From positions 16,566,267 through 16,630,266 of the forward strand of contig OY540809.1 of assembly GCA_961205875.1 (NCBI GenBank): a stretch of 64,000 nucleotides of DNA, given 5' to 3'. This document shows positions 11,664 to 24,046 of this stretch, one piece after another. The notes beneath the pieces are model-generated. The model was not told the origin of the DNA. It worked only from the letters and a program-made list of their open reading frames with translations, and made no database searches. Origin of the DNA: Sialis fuliginosa. Taxonomy: Eukaryota > Arthropoda > Insecta > Megaloptera > Sialidae. The first letter of the stretch is position 1. Each line of letters begins with the position of its first letter. Position numbers and translations under genes: made by a program.

Positions 11664-11752
11664 GAAATTAAATTATAAATGTGCATTTTATTTTCAATCG
11701 TCTTAAAGCAAGAGTTGGTACTTATTTATACATTTTTTGTTGTAATAATTAT
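11664..11752 (+). repeat. Right arm of 89-bp inverted repeat (3' flank of H15 gene)
   Basis: It begins 14 bp after the TGA stop and probably forms part of the 3' untranslated region; an ATTAAA lies at its start. It pairs with 10,079-10,167. If one transcript included both arms it would fold into a long perfect stem with a loop of about 1.5 kb containing the whole coding region. Confidence 0.9.
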
Positions 11753-11961
11753 TGTTATATTTATTATTTATTTACCATTTGTTTTCAAAAATGTCAAATT
11801 AAAGAGTGCCTACGTTGAATTATTTTATTTTATTTAGTGTGTAGAAGTGGGGTTCCACCTCTATCATACATGACTTTCATGTTCTTTAATATCTTTTTTA
11901 ATAATTTTTGATATTATGAAAAATTTCAATGGGATTTGTTAGAAATAAAACTCACCTAAAT

Positions 11962-12088
11962 AAATGTTATCGGTTTCCAATATCAACCAATAGTTACATT
12001 GGATAAAAATTGACAGGCCCATTGGGTCCATACAACTCTAGTCTAAATTACTATTGGTTGATACCGGAAACCGATAACACTTATTAAT
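11962..12088. repeat. Short palindromic element
   Basis: The ends ATGTTATCGGTTTCC and GGAAACCGATAACAC, with CAACCAATAGT and ACTATTGGTTG inside, form inverted arms of about 30 bp around a 65-bp centre. Probably a very small MITE; no coding sequence. Confidence 0.6.
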
Positions 12089-12099
12089 ACTAAACCTTG

Positions 12100-13400
12100 T
12101 ATCAAAATTGATAACTGTAGCACTATGGGTTCTCAAGATATTAAATAAAAACTAATTTTAAGTTAAATCTTTCGAGGGCTGCAGTCACCTCATGAAACAT
12201 TTCCGGACATATGTTCATATAATGTTTTTTATTTAAAATATTTTTCTCAATTTACTTTTCAAATTGAATTAGGTCTACCAGGTATTTAATAACGAAATAT
12301 AGAAGTAAATGTAATATTTCACTGGAAAAAAATTGACGAGTATTCATATGAGGTAAGTAACATGATATAATTAATTAATTGAATTGGGTCTACCAGGTAC
12401 TTAATAAGGACGGACACGAGGCAGACAAAATTTTTCTTAAATTATATATCATTTTTGATTATATTACGAAATATCAGCGAGTAGTCATGCAGGGTAAGTA
12501 ACCCCTTTTTGAGAGACTTCAAAAATAAATTAAAAATATTAATTAACGTAACGTAACGTAGACTAAATGTCATAGGAGCTTGGTCTATATATAATTATGT
12601 ATATTTCATATACATAGGTATAAGAAAGTAAAAAAATAAGGAACACCCCACTCCCCTCTCCCAATTACCATTAATTTTGAAATTACTACCTATCGTTTTA
12701 TTTTTTTAGTACATAGATAAAAATTGATGAAAAATCAAATTGTTATCAACAAAATACATTTGAAGGGCAGTTTCAATTTTAAATATATATTTATTTCTCT
12801 ATGAATATAAATATTTCCAAATCAACATGTCCTATAGAAAACTTTTGTAAACGTCAGAGAAATTCTATTCAATCAAGCGATATAATGTTTATGAAAAGAG
12901 CAACTTGAACAAGAGACGCAAACAGTATTTCTTAAGCTACAAAGTGCACACCTCTCTCTCACACATCTCGTGATTACACGCGTTTCCCTAAAGACCAATT
13001 CGAGTAAGAGACAGCGACAGTGAATAACAAACAACACGTGATAAGCCCGTTTCTCTCGTACAATCGCCACTCAACGTGTTTGTGAAATTTTACCAATCTT
13101 CGACGCTTCAGACGTTCAATACCGAAGTTAAATTTAATCTTTATTGAATTGCTTTATATATTTTTGATGTGTAGCATTCATCTGCGCCAGCTCCAATCAT
13201 TTCAGCAAGATTTTCAATCGCTCTTTCTATACAACAAGAACCTGCCAAGGATTATCCAAGATTGCGTCTTTACATTATGGACAAATTAGATTTTTTGTTA
13301 CTGTTTTATTACTTTTATGCTTGCATATATTATACTTTATTTATTAAATATTCAGGGGTCAGCCATTAACTGATACGTATACATAGGAGCTTTTTATCTA
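12100..13400. other. Intergenic, no gene seen
   Basis: AT-rich sequence between the H15 gene and the dipeptidase-like gene. A pair of related words, ATTG(A)ATT(A/G)GGTCTACCAGGTA, occurs near 12,262 and 12,380, a short local duplication. A unique GC-richer piece at 12,890-13,080 has no recognisable product. Confidence 0.5.
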
Positions 13401-13418
13401 TTTGAAGGTATATATAAA

Positions 13419-13447
13419 TATGTATTTATTTATTTATTTATTTATTA
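13419..13447. repeat. (TTTA)n microsatellite
   Basis: About six copies of TTTA/ATTT. On the minus strand this is (AAAT)n, which contains AATAAA words about 70-95 bases downstream of the dipeptidase-like stop codon and could serve as its polyadenylation signal. Confidence 0.75.
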
Positions 13448-13512
13448 TACAATTGAAAATGTTTTTTAATGCATATAAAAATAAAAAATATTGATTTGGA
13501 TTCTGGAATTAA

Positions 13513-16500
13513 TCAACACAAACAATTAGGATCTATTTGCGCTACTTGGTACAACAAAGCGCAAATAACCTTAGTGCCCTCGACGTAGTTCCTCATGGAG
13601 ATGTTCTCGCGCTCGGTGCCTGAGTTGGCCGAACAGTTGACCATTGGCAACACGAGTGTCTTGACGTCTACCACCCGCTGCAGAAGCAGCACCGTCGGCA
13701 AGTCGCCGTCGTCCCTGATCATACTAGGCTCATCCTTGTACACCTATACATCATCGGAATTATTTCAAAAAAGGCATAATAAACTTCTTTTTCTGCCTTT
13801 TAATAATTTAAATAATAATAAGCAATAATGCTATTAAGTTTTTCTACATATTAGCCATAAAATTAATCATTAAAAATGTTATTTCAATAGAATATTATTT
13901 TTTAAGTTTATCGAATATATCAAAATAGTTCCCTTTCTTGAATATAAAAGCAGTAAAATCATTTTTCAATATAAAAAAGCAGTATCGTTTAAACTATACT
14001 GCTTTTATCCACTGAAAAATATATGCGTATGTACAATATTCACAATCATTCCAAGTTTTTATAATTTCGAAAAGACAGTTTTCAAAAATTGTCTACTTCA
14101 AATAAATAATAAAGTAAATTGTATTTTTTTTCACTTTATAAATATTATATTAAGTATCATATATATTTTTTTTTAATTCGTTTTATCTCTGGCAAAAAAC
14201 TATTTAAATAATTAACCACATCTTACTGCTTTTAAATTTCCAGAAATAAAAGACAGTAAGTCACTCAATTTAGTCATTTTGATGAATTGTAAACTAAAAT
14301 TACACTCAAATGACTTAATGAAATCATGTAACTTACCATTGGTCGCTAAATAAATTTTATAAAAAAAATATTAATTCAGTTTTAAAAAAAACTTCGAGTT
14401 CAGTTTTATTTGTTTTTATTTTTTACACCTTACTGCTCTTACCTAAGCATGGCAGTATAGGTACTTTATTTATCTAACCTGAAGTAAAGCGCGTCTAGCT
14501 GCCTCGTAATGCACATCCTTATAGTCCTGCACCCACGGCCTGGAGCTCGCGACCATCTCCACTCTGACGTTGTTTTTGATATCGCGCTCCTTGCACAGAT
14601 GCTTGAAGTATTTGATAACGCGCGGCGCCACGGTCTCGGGTAACTGTTTCGGAACAATCTTGACTGCAAACTCTCGCTGGACGATGTTCGCGTTCTTTAT
14701 ATCCGCCGTTTCATCGTCACAATTGCACGCCTTTATCTCGAACAACTCCATCGTGGGCTCGCGCCAGAACCGCAGAAGCAGTTTTAATTTAGGCCAGTTT
14801 TCCATGTAAGGCGGCAGGCTTAATCTAAACGGTTATTATTAAGTGTTAAATATGAAATTATAATTATAAATGAAATTTCTATGAAAAATCACCGTGCTTA
14901 ATCAGGATGCTAACGACCATTCCCTGTCAATTTTATTATAAAAATCTATGAAATTGATATTTGTTTCAGAATTTTTACTAAACAGTACGGTAAAATCTGC
15001 AGGAAACAATGGTTATGCGGTTCCATATTAGTAGCGTCGATTTATCTGAAAAACGGCTGTTTCGTGAAATTTTTTTGACTAAATCGCTTGATTTTGGGTT
15101 CAAGAATAGGTGTGTAAGTTTTCCGGATTCTCAGTGCTCCGGAACAGGGTCAAAAATGCCTTTGTTTATAACAAATCAAGGTTTTTTGACGATAGTTCGG
15201 CTAATATTTTGAATATTTTTTTTTTTTAATATAAGATGATGCGCTACGAAAATACAAATAAAATGACACTAGGTAAAGGTTAAAAGGTCATTCCGTTCAC
15301 CTGTAAAAAAATAAAAACCGCGGAAAACACGATATTTTTAAAGTTAAGATAAAAAAAATAAATAAAACTTTTAATTTTTTTAAAATATCTTCAAAAGATA
15401 GCTTTTAACGGTATAAACTGATATGCAACATCTCATCTCATTGTTTTTGTTTAAACGGCCACAATAAATAAATTACGAAAATTTTTGAAGGTCAAATTCA
15501 TTGGGTGCTGTAGGGCCAAAAATATATTTTTTTTTAATGAAGGTTTTTAGAGAGTACTATCAAAATTTTAAAAAGTTACGAAGAGTTCTTTGTGTAGTAT
15601 TTTCTATTTTAAAGACATTTTTCTGTGTTATCGTGATTTCGAACTATTATATTTCAATTTATATTCAAAAGTTTTTAGATGGTATTGAAAAAAGTAAAAA
15701 TTTGGTGTTAAATTTATTACAATGTCAATGCACTTATTATTTATTTAATGTGTACTCAATTTTATGTTAACAGCACCGTAAAAATTACTTGGTCGGTAAT
15801 GTACTTTTATTAAGTAGCACACTAATTTTTTTTGTGACGGCAAAAATAATTTTTATTAAAATGATTAATTAATTTTTTTTCTTCCATCCATTAAAAAATG
15901 TGGCTACAACACAGTTGCTGTAGAGCACAGCAATTTTTCGTTAAAAATATCCATAATAATTCATGGGTTTTTTTTCCATGTACATAAGTATGTTACTTAC
16001 GTAACAGTGTTAGTATCAAACTCGACACTAGATAGCAGCTCTTCCTCTTCGGGGGTGACCTGCTCGACGTCCTCGTAGAACTCGTCGATGTTAATGCGGC
16101 CCTGGTCGTCGACCACGTCCTCGGTCAGGGCTACCAGGTCGCTGTGCGCCGAGCTCGCCGATATCCCGCGCTTGCTGACAGTCGCGCGGAACACGCACAC
16201 ACCCGCCGCACCGTACACCAGGCTCGGGATCGTGTCGTGTATCCACTCGCCGTCACACACGACCATCAGATCCACGTCTTTCAGGAATCCGGACCTACAT
16301 GAATAACAATTTTGTTTTCCTCAAGATTCATAAAAAAAAAAAAAATGTTTACCTATGTGGTTTTAAAAATTCCTCCAAACCCAGACTGCCAATTCTATTC
16401 GTCGACTCCAAAATGAATTTAATATTAACGGGCAACTCGAGATCTAGCTCCTGCAACCCTTGTATTGCGTGAAACCAAGTCAAGAGAGGGCCCTTGTTAG

Positions 16501-18082
16501 CTGCGGTGCCTCGACCGTACAAACTATTATTTTCTTCGTACAATTCAAACGATTTTGTATCTGGTTCAGAAATATCCGATACATCTAAATATGAATACAG
16601 ACATATCTGCAAAAAAATGTAAAAGAAACAAGTACTGAGTGACTGACTCATCAACACCCAGCCCAAACCACTGGACATATAAACATGAAATTTTATAATT
16701 GGCTTCCTTAAATGACGCAAGCCACCACTGAGAAGGGGTTTTTAGGGTTCCGAAGAAACCATATTAATCTCACTTGTCGTCCGTCCGTCCGTCCGTCCTT
16801 TTCAGTCAAAGCAAACATCTCGTAAACTATATAAGCTAGAAACTTGAAATTTTTACTGAACATGTAAAATGATGCCTTCTAGTGAAGACATAAAAAAATT
16901 TTTTTTAAATAATTTTTTAGAAGGGGCGCGAAGGGGCTAAAGCAAGACAAAAAAAATATTTTTATACCAAGGCATGTGAATGTGACACGTCAAAATGTAT
17001 AATCAAACCAGTGGAATTTGATCGTTTTTCTTATTTTTTCTAGATCAAAAATGGTGCCTGCAGAGGGATTTAAAGCAAATCTAAAAAAATTGTATACCAA
17101 AACGAGTGGGGTATTAAAATGTAGATCTCAATCAGTAGAATTTGACCTTATTTTTATTTTATTTTTTTGTAACTCAAAAATGGTGCAGCAAGGGGTTAAA
17201 AACAATATTTTATTTTGCCCCCCCTCCCACCTCTAGCTCGGTAACTACTGACACAAAAAATCTAAAAAAAATTTGGAAATAAGGCTTTGGTGAAACTACC
17301 AACCACAAATACTAAAGTTAACAATATCATTTTAAATTTTGGAATAATAGGGAAGGGTGTCAGAATATTTTATTTTTATTTTCATATCTTAGCATGTGGG
17401 GTGTTAAAACGTAGATCTCAATTAGTAGAATATGACCCTATTTTTTTCTAACTCAAAAATGCACTTGTGGCTCTAAACAGTCCACGTAGTACGTACTTCG
17501 AAACCCTTATGGCATACACTATACACCCTTGTATGTATTGACCAAATTATTTGAAATTTAACCTCTAAGTAGGGGAAAATGGTGTTATTTTATTGCGTTT
17601 ATTTGCATAAGTAAATTATTAAAAAATGTGTACCGTATATTTGTTTTTATCTGTACCCAAAGTGCCGAGTATCACCGGTGGGACGTCGACCAGATTCCCT
17701 TCTTCGTTTTTGCACCGTGGAATATTACAGTATTGAAATTTTACACCGAGGTCTCTCAACCATCTACCTACTATCTTTCCTATCAATAACACATCATTTT
17801 TATATTTCGGGTGCGAAGATATTGATTTAACTGATACCATCTCGCTTAGATCTTCTACAAATTTCTTTCTAAAGTCGTATATAATATTATTTATGTATTA
17901 ACTTAAATAGTTTTATCAATAGATTATATATATACAAACTTATTTCTGTCGATCCAAAACATGAGCTGTTTAAGTTCTGCAGATATTGACACTTTATTAT
18001 CTGATTGAATGAATGATCCATAATCTGAAGATGTCGTTATCGTCTCTGTACGTTTTGTTCTGTACGAGAAAGGGTGGCTCAT
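13513..18082 (-). CDS. M20 metallopeptidase-like pseudoenzyme (CNDP2 paralogue)
   Basis: Six exons on the minus strand: 18082-17940, 17868-17634, 16606-16353, 16294-16001, 14824-14479 and 13743-13513. All junctions are GT-AG and keep frame, giving 500 residues (about 475 is usual for cytosolic non-specific dipeptidase). The family backbone is clear: VSVKSISSHP, VPPVILGTLG, LYGRG, NKGP, PVNIKF, RPWVQD and RNYVEGTK. Yet key sites differ. The GHLDV metal-binding His is Tyr132 (YSYLDV), the bridging Asp of the GRGxxDDKG motif is Ala162 (AANKGP), the EE catalytic pair is Asn196-Arg197, and the C-terminal GAHS ligand His is Glu468. Asp225 (VVCDGEW) is kept. A working dipeptidase is thus unlikely. 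An unbroken long frame suggests a selected non-catalytic role, perhaps dimerisation with an active paralogue; that is inference. Introns 2 and 5 contain transposon copies. Confidence 0.85.
13835..14460. mobile_element. Partial copy of the 3680-4838 DNA element in intron 5
   Basis: Long stretches match 4040-4838 (for example TTCACAATCATTCCAAG and AAACCACATCTTACTGC-type words), and it ends with CTAAGCATGGCAGTATAGG, the shared terminal repeat. The left end is missing. Its insertion accounts for most of the intron between exons 5 and 6 of the dipeptidase-like gene. Confidence 0.75.
14825..16000. other. Intron 4 of the dipeptidase-like gene
   Basis: A 1.18-kb AT-rich intron. It contains open frames of 67-89 codons on the plus strand that are low-complexity and resemble nothing; no exon-like or repeat structure was recognised. 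Confidence 0.6.
16731..17515. mobile_element. Repeat element in intron 2, AGGGTTCCGAAG ends
   Basis: The left end TTAGGGTTCCGAAG and the right end, inverted, AAGGGTTTCGAAG look like terminal inverted repeats. Inside are a GTCC microsatellite (about 16,778-16,797), the words CTCGTAAACTATATAAGCTAG and two related blocks ending in AACTCAAAAATG. This resembles a dispersed family common in Lepidoptera. Non-coding. Confidence 0.6.
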
Positions 18083-18401
18083 GTTATTTCTACCACTGAA
18101 ATTATAAAAATTAAATAAATTAATAAAATATGTTTATTTTTATATCGAATATAAATGAACAGATAAAAAAAAAGAAGATAAAATGGAATATTTAGGTACC
18201 CTTTCTAGAATAGAAATAATAAAATGTAAAACATTATATTAATGTTCAAATGTCAAATGTGACAGTCTACTTTAAAAAAAATCAAAGCAAATTTGATTTT
18301 TAGAATATGTATACTTCTTATCTAATTCAGTTGCCAATACGATTAAATACACAATTAATTCAATTTTAGTGTTTTGTATTGTTCTTTATCTATAACTACA
18401 T

Positions 18402-18430
18402 ACAGTAAAACCGCGTTATAACAGACTAAA
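18402..18430 (+). mobile_element. End of a TA-flanked MITE (TACAGTAAAACCGCG)
   Basis: TACAGTAAAACCGCGTTATA has the look of a Tc1/pogo-type terminal repeat after a TA. A related end, TACAGTATAACCTCGTTATA, is at about 28,193. The opposite end was not found with certainty. Confidence 0.4.
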
Positions 18431-18672
18431 TCTCGTTTTCGTGCAGGGTCGTAACTAGAAACTCTGGGGCAACAAGTGATCGGCCCCTTATGAAAAAATG
18501 TTTAAATAATTTTGATATAATATGTGACTATTTTCGAAAAAAAAAAAAGTTTTTCAATAAAAATGTGAATGCTTTCAATTTTTAATTATTAATATTTTTT
18601 GTAAAAAATAAAAAACTACACTACAGTAAATATATTTTTTGAAAAAACAAACAATTTCTCATATCGAGCTAC

Positions 18673-20735
18673 TAGCCCAGTCAAGGAAGCAGTGAAAAGC
18701 TAGAAAAAGGGAAATTTACGGGGCAAGCAATTTTATGATTGATTCTTATAGATTTTGAACCGGAAAATTCGAAAAAAATAACCCGGACAAGCGAAAAATG
18801 GTGCAACACCCTTAAAAATGGGGTTTAAGGGTGAAAACCCCATTTCCAACCGTTTTTTCAATTTATCACAAAATCTAAAGCGACGATGGTATATTTTTAT
18901 CGTTGATATATGTTCAAGACAATCAGACGAATCGATTGTGACCACATATACTAAATTTGACCAAAAATTACCTCTTCCAGAGGGCTTAAAAGACAGAAAA
19001 ATGCAACATTTCGGGAAAATAGTTTAAAAATTAATAACTTTTGTTAAAATCATCCAAATGACTCGTAATTAGCGTCAAATTGTTCCTGAAGTTACAAAGA
19101 ATAATGACCAACCATAATTTAAAAAAATATTAATCGTTAAACTAATAAAAATCGCTAATGTTTAAGGGTAAGTAACGTAATTTTTTGAAAAACTACATTT
19201 TTACTAAAATTTAAATAAAAACACCAGGGTTAAATATTTTTTAGTGGAACGAATTGATTCTTATAGATTTTGAACCGGAGAATTCGAAAAAAATAACCCG
19301 GACTAGCGAAAAGTGGTGCAACACCCTTAAAATGGGGTTTAAAGGTGAAAACCCCATTTCCAACCGTTTTTACAAATTATCACAAAATCTAAAGCAACGA
19401 TGGTATATTTTTACGATTGATATATGTTCAGGACACTCAGACGAATCGATTGTGACCACATATACTAAATTTGGCCAAAAATTACGTATTTCAAAGGGCT
19501 TAAAAGACGTAAAAACGCATCTTTTCGGTGAAAATAGTTTAAAAATTAATAACTTTTGTTAAAATCATCCAAATGTCTCGTAACTAGGCTCAAATTGTTT
19601 CTGAAATTCCAAAGAATAATGACCAACCATAATTTAAAAAAATAATACTAGTTTAACTAATAAAAATCACTAATGTTTAAGGGTAAGTGCATTTTTACGT
19701 CTTTTAAGCCCTTTGGAAGAGGTAATTTTTGACCAAATTTAGTATATTGGTCACAATCAATTCGTCTAAGTATCCTGAACATATATCAATCATAAAAATA
19801 TACCATCGTCGCTTCAGATTTTGTGATAAATTGAAAAAACGGTTGGAAATGGGGTTTTCACCCTTAAACCCCATTTTTAAGGGTGTTGCACCACTTTTTG
19901 CTAGTCCGGGTTATTTTTTTCGAATTCTCCGGTTCAAAATCTATAAAAATCAATCATAAAATTGCTTGCCCTCTTAATTTCCTGTCAAAATGCTTCCTTT
20001 ACTGGACTGAATCTATTATTTTGTTTGGAAAAATGTAATTTTTTTAAATTGTATACAACAAAAATTCAGTGTATTTATAAGCGCACTTGCACCCGTTCTA
20101 ATAATTGAATATTATTTTGGGGGGTCTCATTTTGTTTGTATGTACAAGTAGAAGGTATCTACCTTGGTTTCACTAAAAAATATTCAACCCTGATGTTTTT
20201 ATTTAAATTTTAGTAAAAAGATAGTTTTTCAAAAATTTACGTTACTTACCCTTAAACATTAGCGATTTTTATTGGTTAAACTATTAATATTTTTTTAAAT
20301 TATGGTTCATTATTATTCTTTGGAACTTCAGCAACAATTTGAGTTTAGCTACGAGTCATTTGGATGATTTTAACAAAAGTTATTAATTTTTAAACTATTT
20401 TTCCCGAAAAGATGCATTTTTAAGTCTTTTAAGCCCTTTGGAAGAGGTAATTTTTGGCCAAATTTAGTATATGTGGTCACAATCGATTCGTCTGAGTGTT
20501 CTGAACATATATCAACCATAAAAATATACCATCATCGCTTTAGATTTTGTGATAAATTGAAAAAATTGTTGGAAATGGGGTTTTCACCTTTAAACCCCAT
20601 TTTTAAGGGTGTTGCACCACTTTTTGCTAGTCCGGGTTATTTTTTTCGAATTCTCCGGTTCAAAATCTACAAGAATCAATCATAAAATTGCTTGCCCTCT
20701 TAATTTCCTGTTAAAATGCTTCCTTTACTGGACTA
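18673..20735. mobile_element. Compound fold-back element with four related arms
   Basis: The outer ends match as inverted repeats: TAGCCCAGTCAAGGAAGC at the left and, reversed, TAGTCCAGTAAAGGAAGC at the right. Inside are two direct arms (about 18,733-19,250 and 19,253-19,690) and two inverted arms (about 19,690-19,960 and 20,165-20,690), all starting GATTCTTATAGATTTTGAACC. A second internal copy of the right end lies at 19,960-20,008. The arms give similar look-alike frames (MGFKGENPISN and the inverse) that are not genes. No transposase is present. Confidence 0.8.
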
Positions 20736-20739
20736 TACA

Positions 20740-22640
20740 TAAAACTCGATTTATAGTGAAGTCATATTAGCGAAATTTTTTATAGATACCTTGTTAATAA
20801 AAACAACCATTTTTTTTATTTTTCGTGTACAATTTATTAAATATCTCCAATTTTATTAGTCGGATTGCAAAAATAAAAAAATACATTTTCTTCGTTATGA
20901 ATTTCCCTACAATACTAAATATTTGAAAATCTTATAATTTTATTACATAACCAAAAAAAAAAACATTAGTACTTTTTTACAACGACCAATAGCAAGTAAA
21001 TCGATTTTAATAAAATTTTGGGAAAAGATATTCCTTACGATTATAAATATGTAAGTGTGACAAGTTCCAAATCATAACGGCTAAAAAACACATTTAAAAA
21101 TAAAAATTGACTCGTTAATATCTTGGGGGCAACAAATGGTAGAGGGACATTCTTTTTTTTGTAGATTTTTATGTACTATGCGATGGCGCTAAAGATAATT
21201 CTAAAAATGTTTTTAAAATATTTTTTGGGTTTTTTTTTATTTGTCGTGTTGAATCAAAATGAATTTAACTCAAAACTTTTTTTAATCCGATTTTGTAAAA
21301 AATACCTTCCTTGTTCGAGGGCCCCGGCTGCTCCGGTGGTAGTTACGGTCCTGTTTTCGTGTTGGAAAAATAAATTTTTTATTACATAATTAAAACTATG
21401 CCTGAAAAATTTAGTTTCACACAATTTTTCTTCGTTTTAATCGAAACACATACCAAACAAGCCGGTAATGTTAATAATTTACTGTATGTGTTAATTTTAA
21501 CTCATATGAATGGTTCATTTATTATTATTTTTATAAAAATAAAATTCAACGTTATATAGAAATGTTTTGAACATTTCTAGATTTATCTAAGGTGTGTGTG
21601 TGTGTGTGTGTCTGCGAGTGTGTGACAGAAACTGTGGCTCGTAAATCCAAACGTGGATAATCCTTGTGTCAGGACAGTGGGCGACAAACGGAGATATACG
21701 GCATATAAAACGATACCGAAATGAAGAGGTTTGAAAAAAACAGACTGTTATACTCGCACGTCATACAAAAAAATACTGCGTCTCGTGGAAACAATATCGA
21801 TTTATATACCTACATTGATTATAATTTTGATACTCCGCAAAAAATTTGTAATCCTAGGTTAAAGTCTTGTCTCGTCCCAGATTTATAAATGACTGTCTCA
21901 AAAAAAGAAACTTATAAATAATATTAATATCGTCTCGTCAGAATTTAAGTCGGTCATTTATTTTTATTTTTTAGAAAATGGGTGTGACTGTGTCGGGATG
22001 CACAGTTGAGGGATTGACGTGAATACGTGGAAGTGGGATTAAATAAAACTCAGACTCATGGACTGATACATATTTAAATTTTTTTGTTACACAGAAACGT
22101 TATATTTTTGTAAAATAGACACAAAATATTTCCGTAAACTTTGTCTAAATAAATAACTACATAACAAGTATTGTATACAGTATAATATAATTTTTATGAT
22201 TTGAATGAACATAAAAACAATTAATTAATTAATATTTACAAGCGAAATCGTGGAAATGCAAAATTTACTTTTTATTTTTTTATCGTTTAATCAAAAAAAC
22301 GTTAGGTCGAAGAGAATAGATGCTAATATATTGTTATTTTTTTTTTCAATTCAATTTATTAATATTTACAAGCGCAATCGTGGACATATATACATATTCT
22401 TTTCTTTTTTTTATAATATTAAATTTATCACTCATTAAAACTGGTTAAATGTTTTGATTTTTACTTGTATATCGTAAATTTAATCGAGATCTATAATTTG
22501 AGACCAAGGTAACTGATCTATCGAGATATCCTATTTTTAAATTTATGCTAGCGCGCAAATTTATCTCAGCGCATTACATAAAGTTTCTTTAATGCCTACA
22601 CAGTATCTGGCGTAAAACACTAGATGTTAAAAACTGTGTT
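20740..22640. other. Intergenic, no gene seen
   Basis: AT-rich spacer. It holds a (TG)n tract at about 21,593-21,612 and two tandem copies of about 105 bp that start AATATTTACAAGCG (near 22,233 and 22,350). No protein-coding or RNA gene was recognised. Confidence 0.5.
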
Positions 22641-22657
22641 TTTTTATGATTGATAAA

Positions 22658-23136
22658 CAGTAGAGTTTCTTTTTACGCGGTAAATATGTTCTACAGTAAA
22701 TCGCTTAAAAAAGCATTGTAAAATCAGTGATATGTTCCACAATTTTTTAAAACCGCGTTTAACCAAATCAATCAATAGAACTAATATAACTCGAAAATCA
22801 CGTAAAAAAAGTTTTTGAAAATTCACAATAAGAATGTCTAAAAAAACACAAAGAAAATTAATTCGAAAATCTTAAAGATATTAATGTAAAACTTAATCAA
22901 TTTTTTTTTTATTGATAAGTAACAATATTATTTTATATTTTTTCATCAGAATTATCGTCATTATATGAAAATACAACTCGGTGTGAAATCTTGTTAAACG
23001 AAGATTTTAATAATAACAAAACGATTACATATTTAAATTCGTGAATTATCAGCTTTCATTAGATACCCCACCAGCCGAAACGGGGAATCCCTGACTTTGC
23101 ATGAAAAATCGCACCGCGTAAAAAGAGACCCTACTG
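22658..23136. mobile_element. TA-flanked MITE, CAGTAGAG...GACCCTACTG
   Basis: Ends CAGTAGAGTTTCTTTTTACG and, inverted, CAGTAGGGTCTCTTTTTACG; TA follows the right end. The CAGT start and TA target are typical of Tc1/mariner-derived MITEs. It is 479 bp and non-coding. A second copy is at 27,147-27,914. Confidence 0.8.
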
Positions 23137-23459
23137 TATTTTTAAATAATTGAATGTTTGGTACATTTTGTCGCAGGTGCTACTATAACCATTTTCCCCG
23201 TTGTTGCGATTATTTTCCCTTTAGCGTCCCATTCAGGCATTGTCCGCCCGCGAGATTTATGGAGCACCAAGACTTAAAACTTACACTGTAAATTTCAATC
23301 GAAAGACACCAACTGCGATACATTTCAACTTCTAAACGACAACGCGTTTTGATTTACAGTCGCTACATCGACTCCAAATGATTTACTGGTTAATATAACA
23401 AACGCGAATTGAAATTTATAAATATTCTTCAAACATTCACTGTTTTGATTCTTATATCA

Positions 23460-23500
23460 CAACTAACTGTACCCGCGTCTTCGCTCGCGTGGACTACGTA
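23460..23500 (-). mobile_element. Helitron-like 3' end fragment
   Basis: The plus strand reads ACCCGCGTCTTCGCTCGCG, the reverse complement of the hairpin end GCGAGCGAAG(T/A)CGCGGG seen at 6405-6436 and 5649-5853. Only the end is present. Confidence 0.45.
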
Positions 23501-23591
23501 CGGAATTATTGTTTAGGATTTTTGAAAAATATAGTTGAATTAAGTACAAACACGATTAGGTATTATTGTTATAATAACTAAACAACACTTA

Positions 23592-24046
23592 TGCCCGGTA
23601 TTATAAAGAATTTGATTGAGTGAAAATGCAAATTAGCTCCCAGCTAACGCTATCTGCTAGAATTAAATATAAATCACAACCACTGACAGATGTGGATTTT
23701 GGCTTCTGGGTGTAAGCCGCGTCGGTTTGGTCGTGTTATCGGTCAACGGTTCGTCACACATTGCAGTGGACATCATCAGGGTTCTTCTAAAAACTTGTAT
23801 AACACACTAACAGATACAGCCAATGAAATCGTACATATAATGATTTTGACGTATGCGTATTAAGTAGAAATCAGCGACTTAAAATAAGTGCTGCCAAATG
23901 TACCTCATCAAATCCATAGCATTTACATTATTATACATTTATTACCACTGCTTTAAAATATCGAGCAATTTCATAACAATTTGACTCCTGGTAGATAGCG
24001 TTAGCTGGAAGCAAAGTTGCGTGCAAATTCTTTATAATACCGGGCA
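23592..24046. mobile_element. MITE with TTA target duplication (Harbinger-like)
   Basis: The terminal repeats TGCCCGGTATTATAAAGAAT and its inverse enclose 455 bp; the pairing extends inward through CTAACGCTATCTGC. TTA flanks both ends (23,589-23,591 and 24,047-24,049), the target duplication of PIF/Harbinger elements. Related ends occur at about 37,357 and 63,840. Non-coding. Confidence 0.75.

Noticed and set aside
11285-11665. 126-codon frame overlapping the H15 gene, Ala/Glu/Val-rich
   Set aside because: It is the +1 shadow of the arginine tract (CG-rich codons read out of phase). The H15 frame explains the sequence.
18733-20685. Open frames of 70-102 codons beginning MVTIDSS, MGFKGEN or MILIDFEPEN
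   Set aside because: They are the same arms of a fold-back repeat read in direct and inverted copies; no protein family, no codon preservation and frequent stops between copies.
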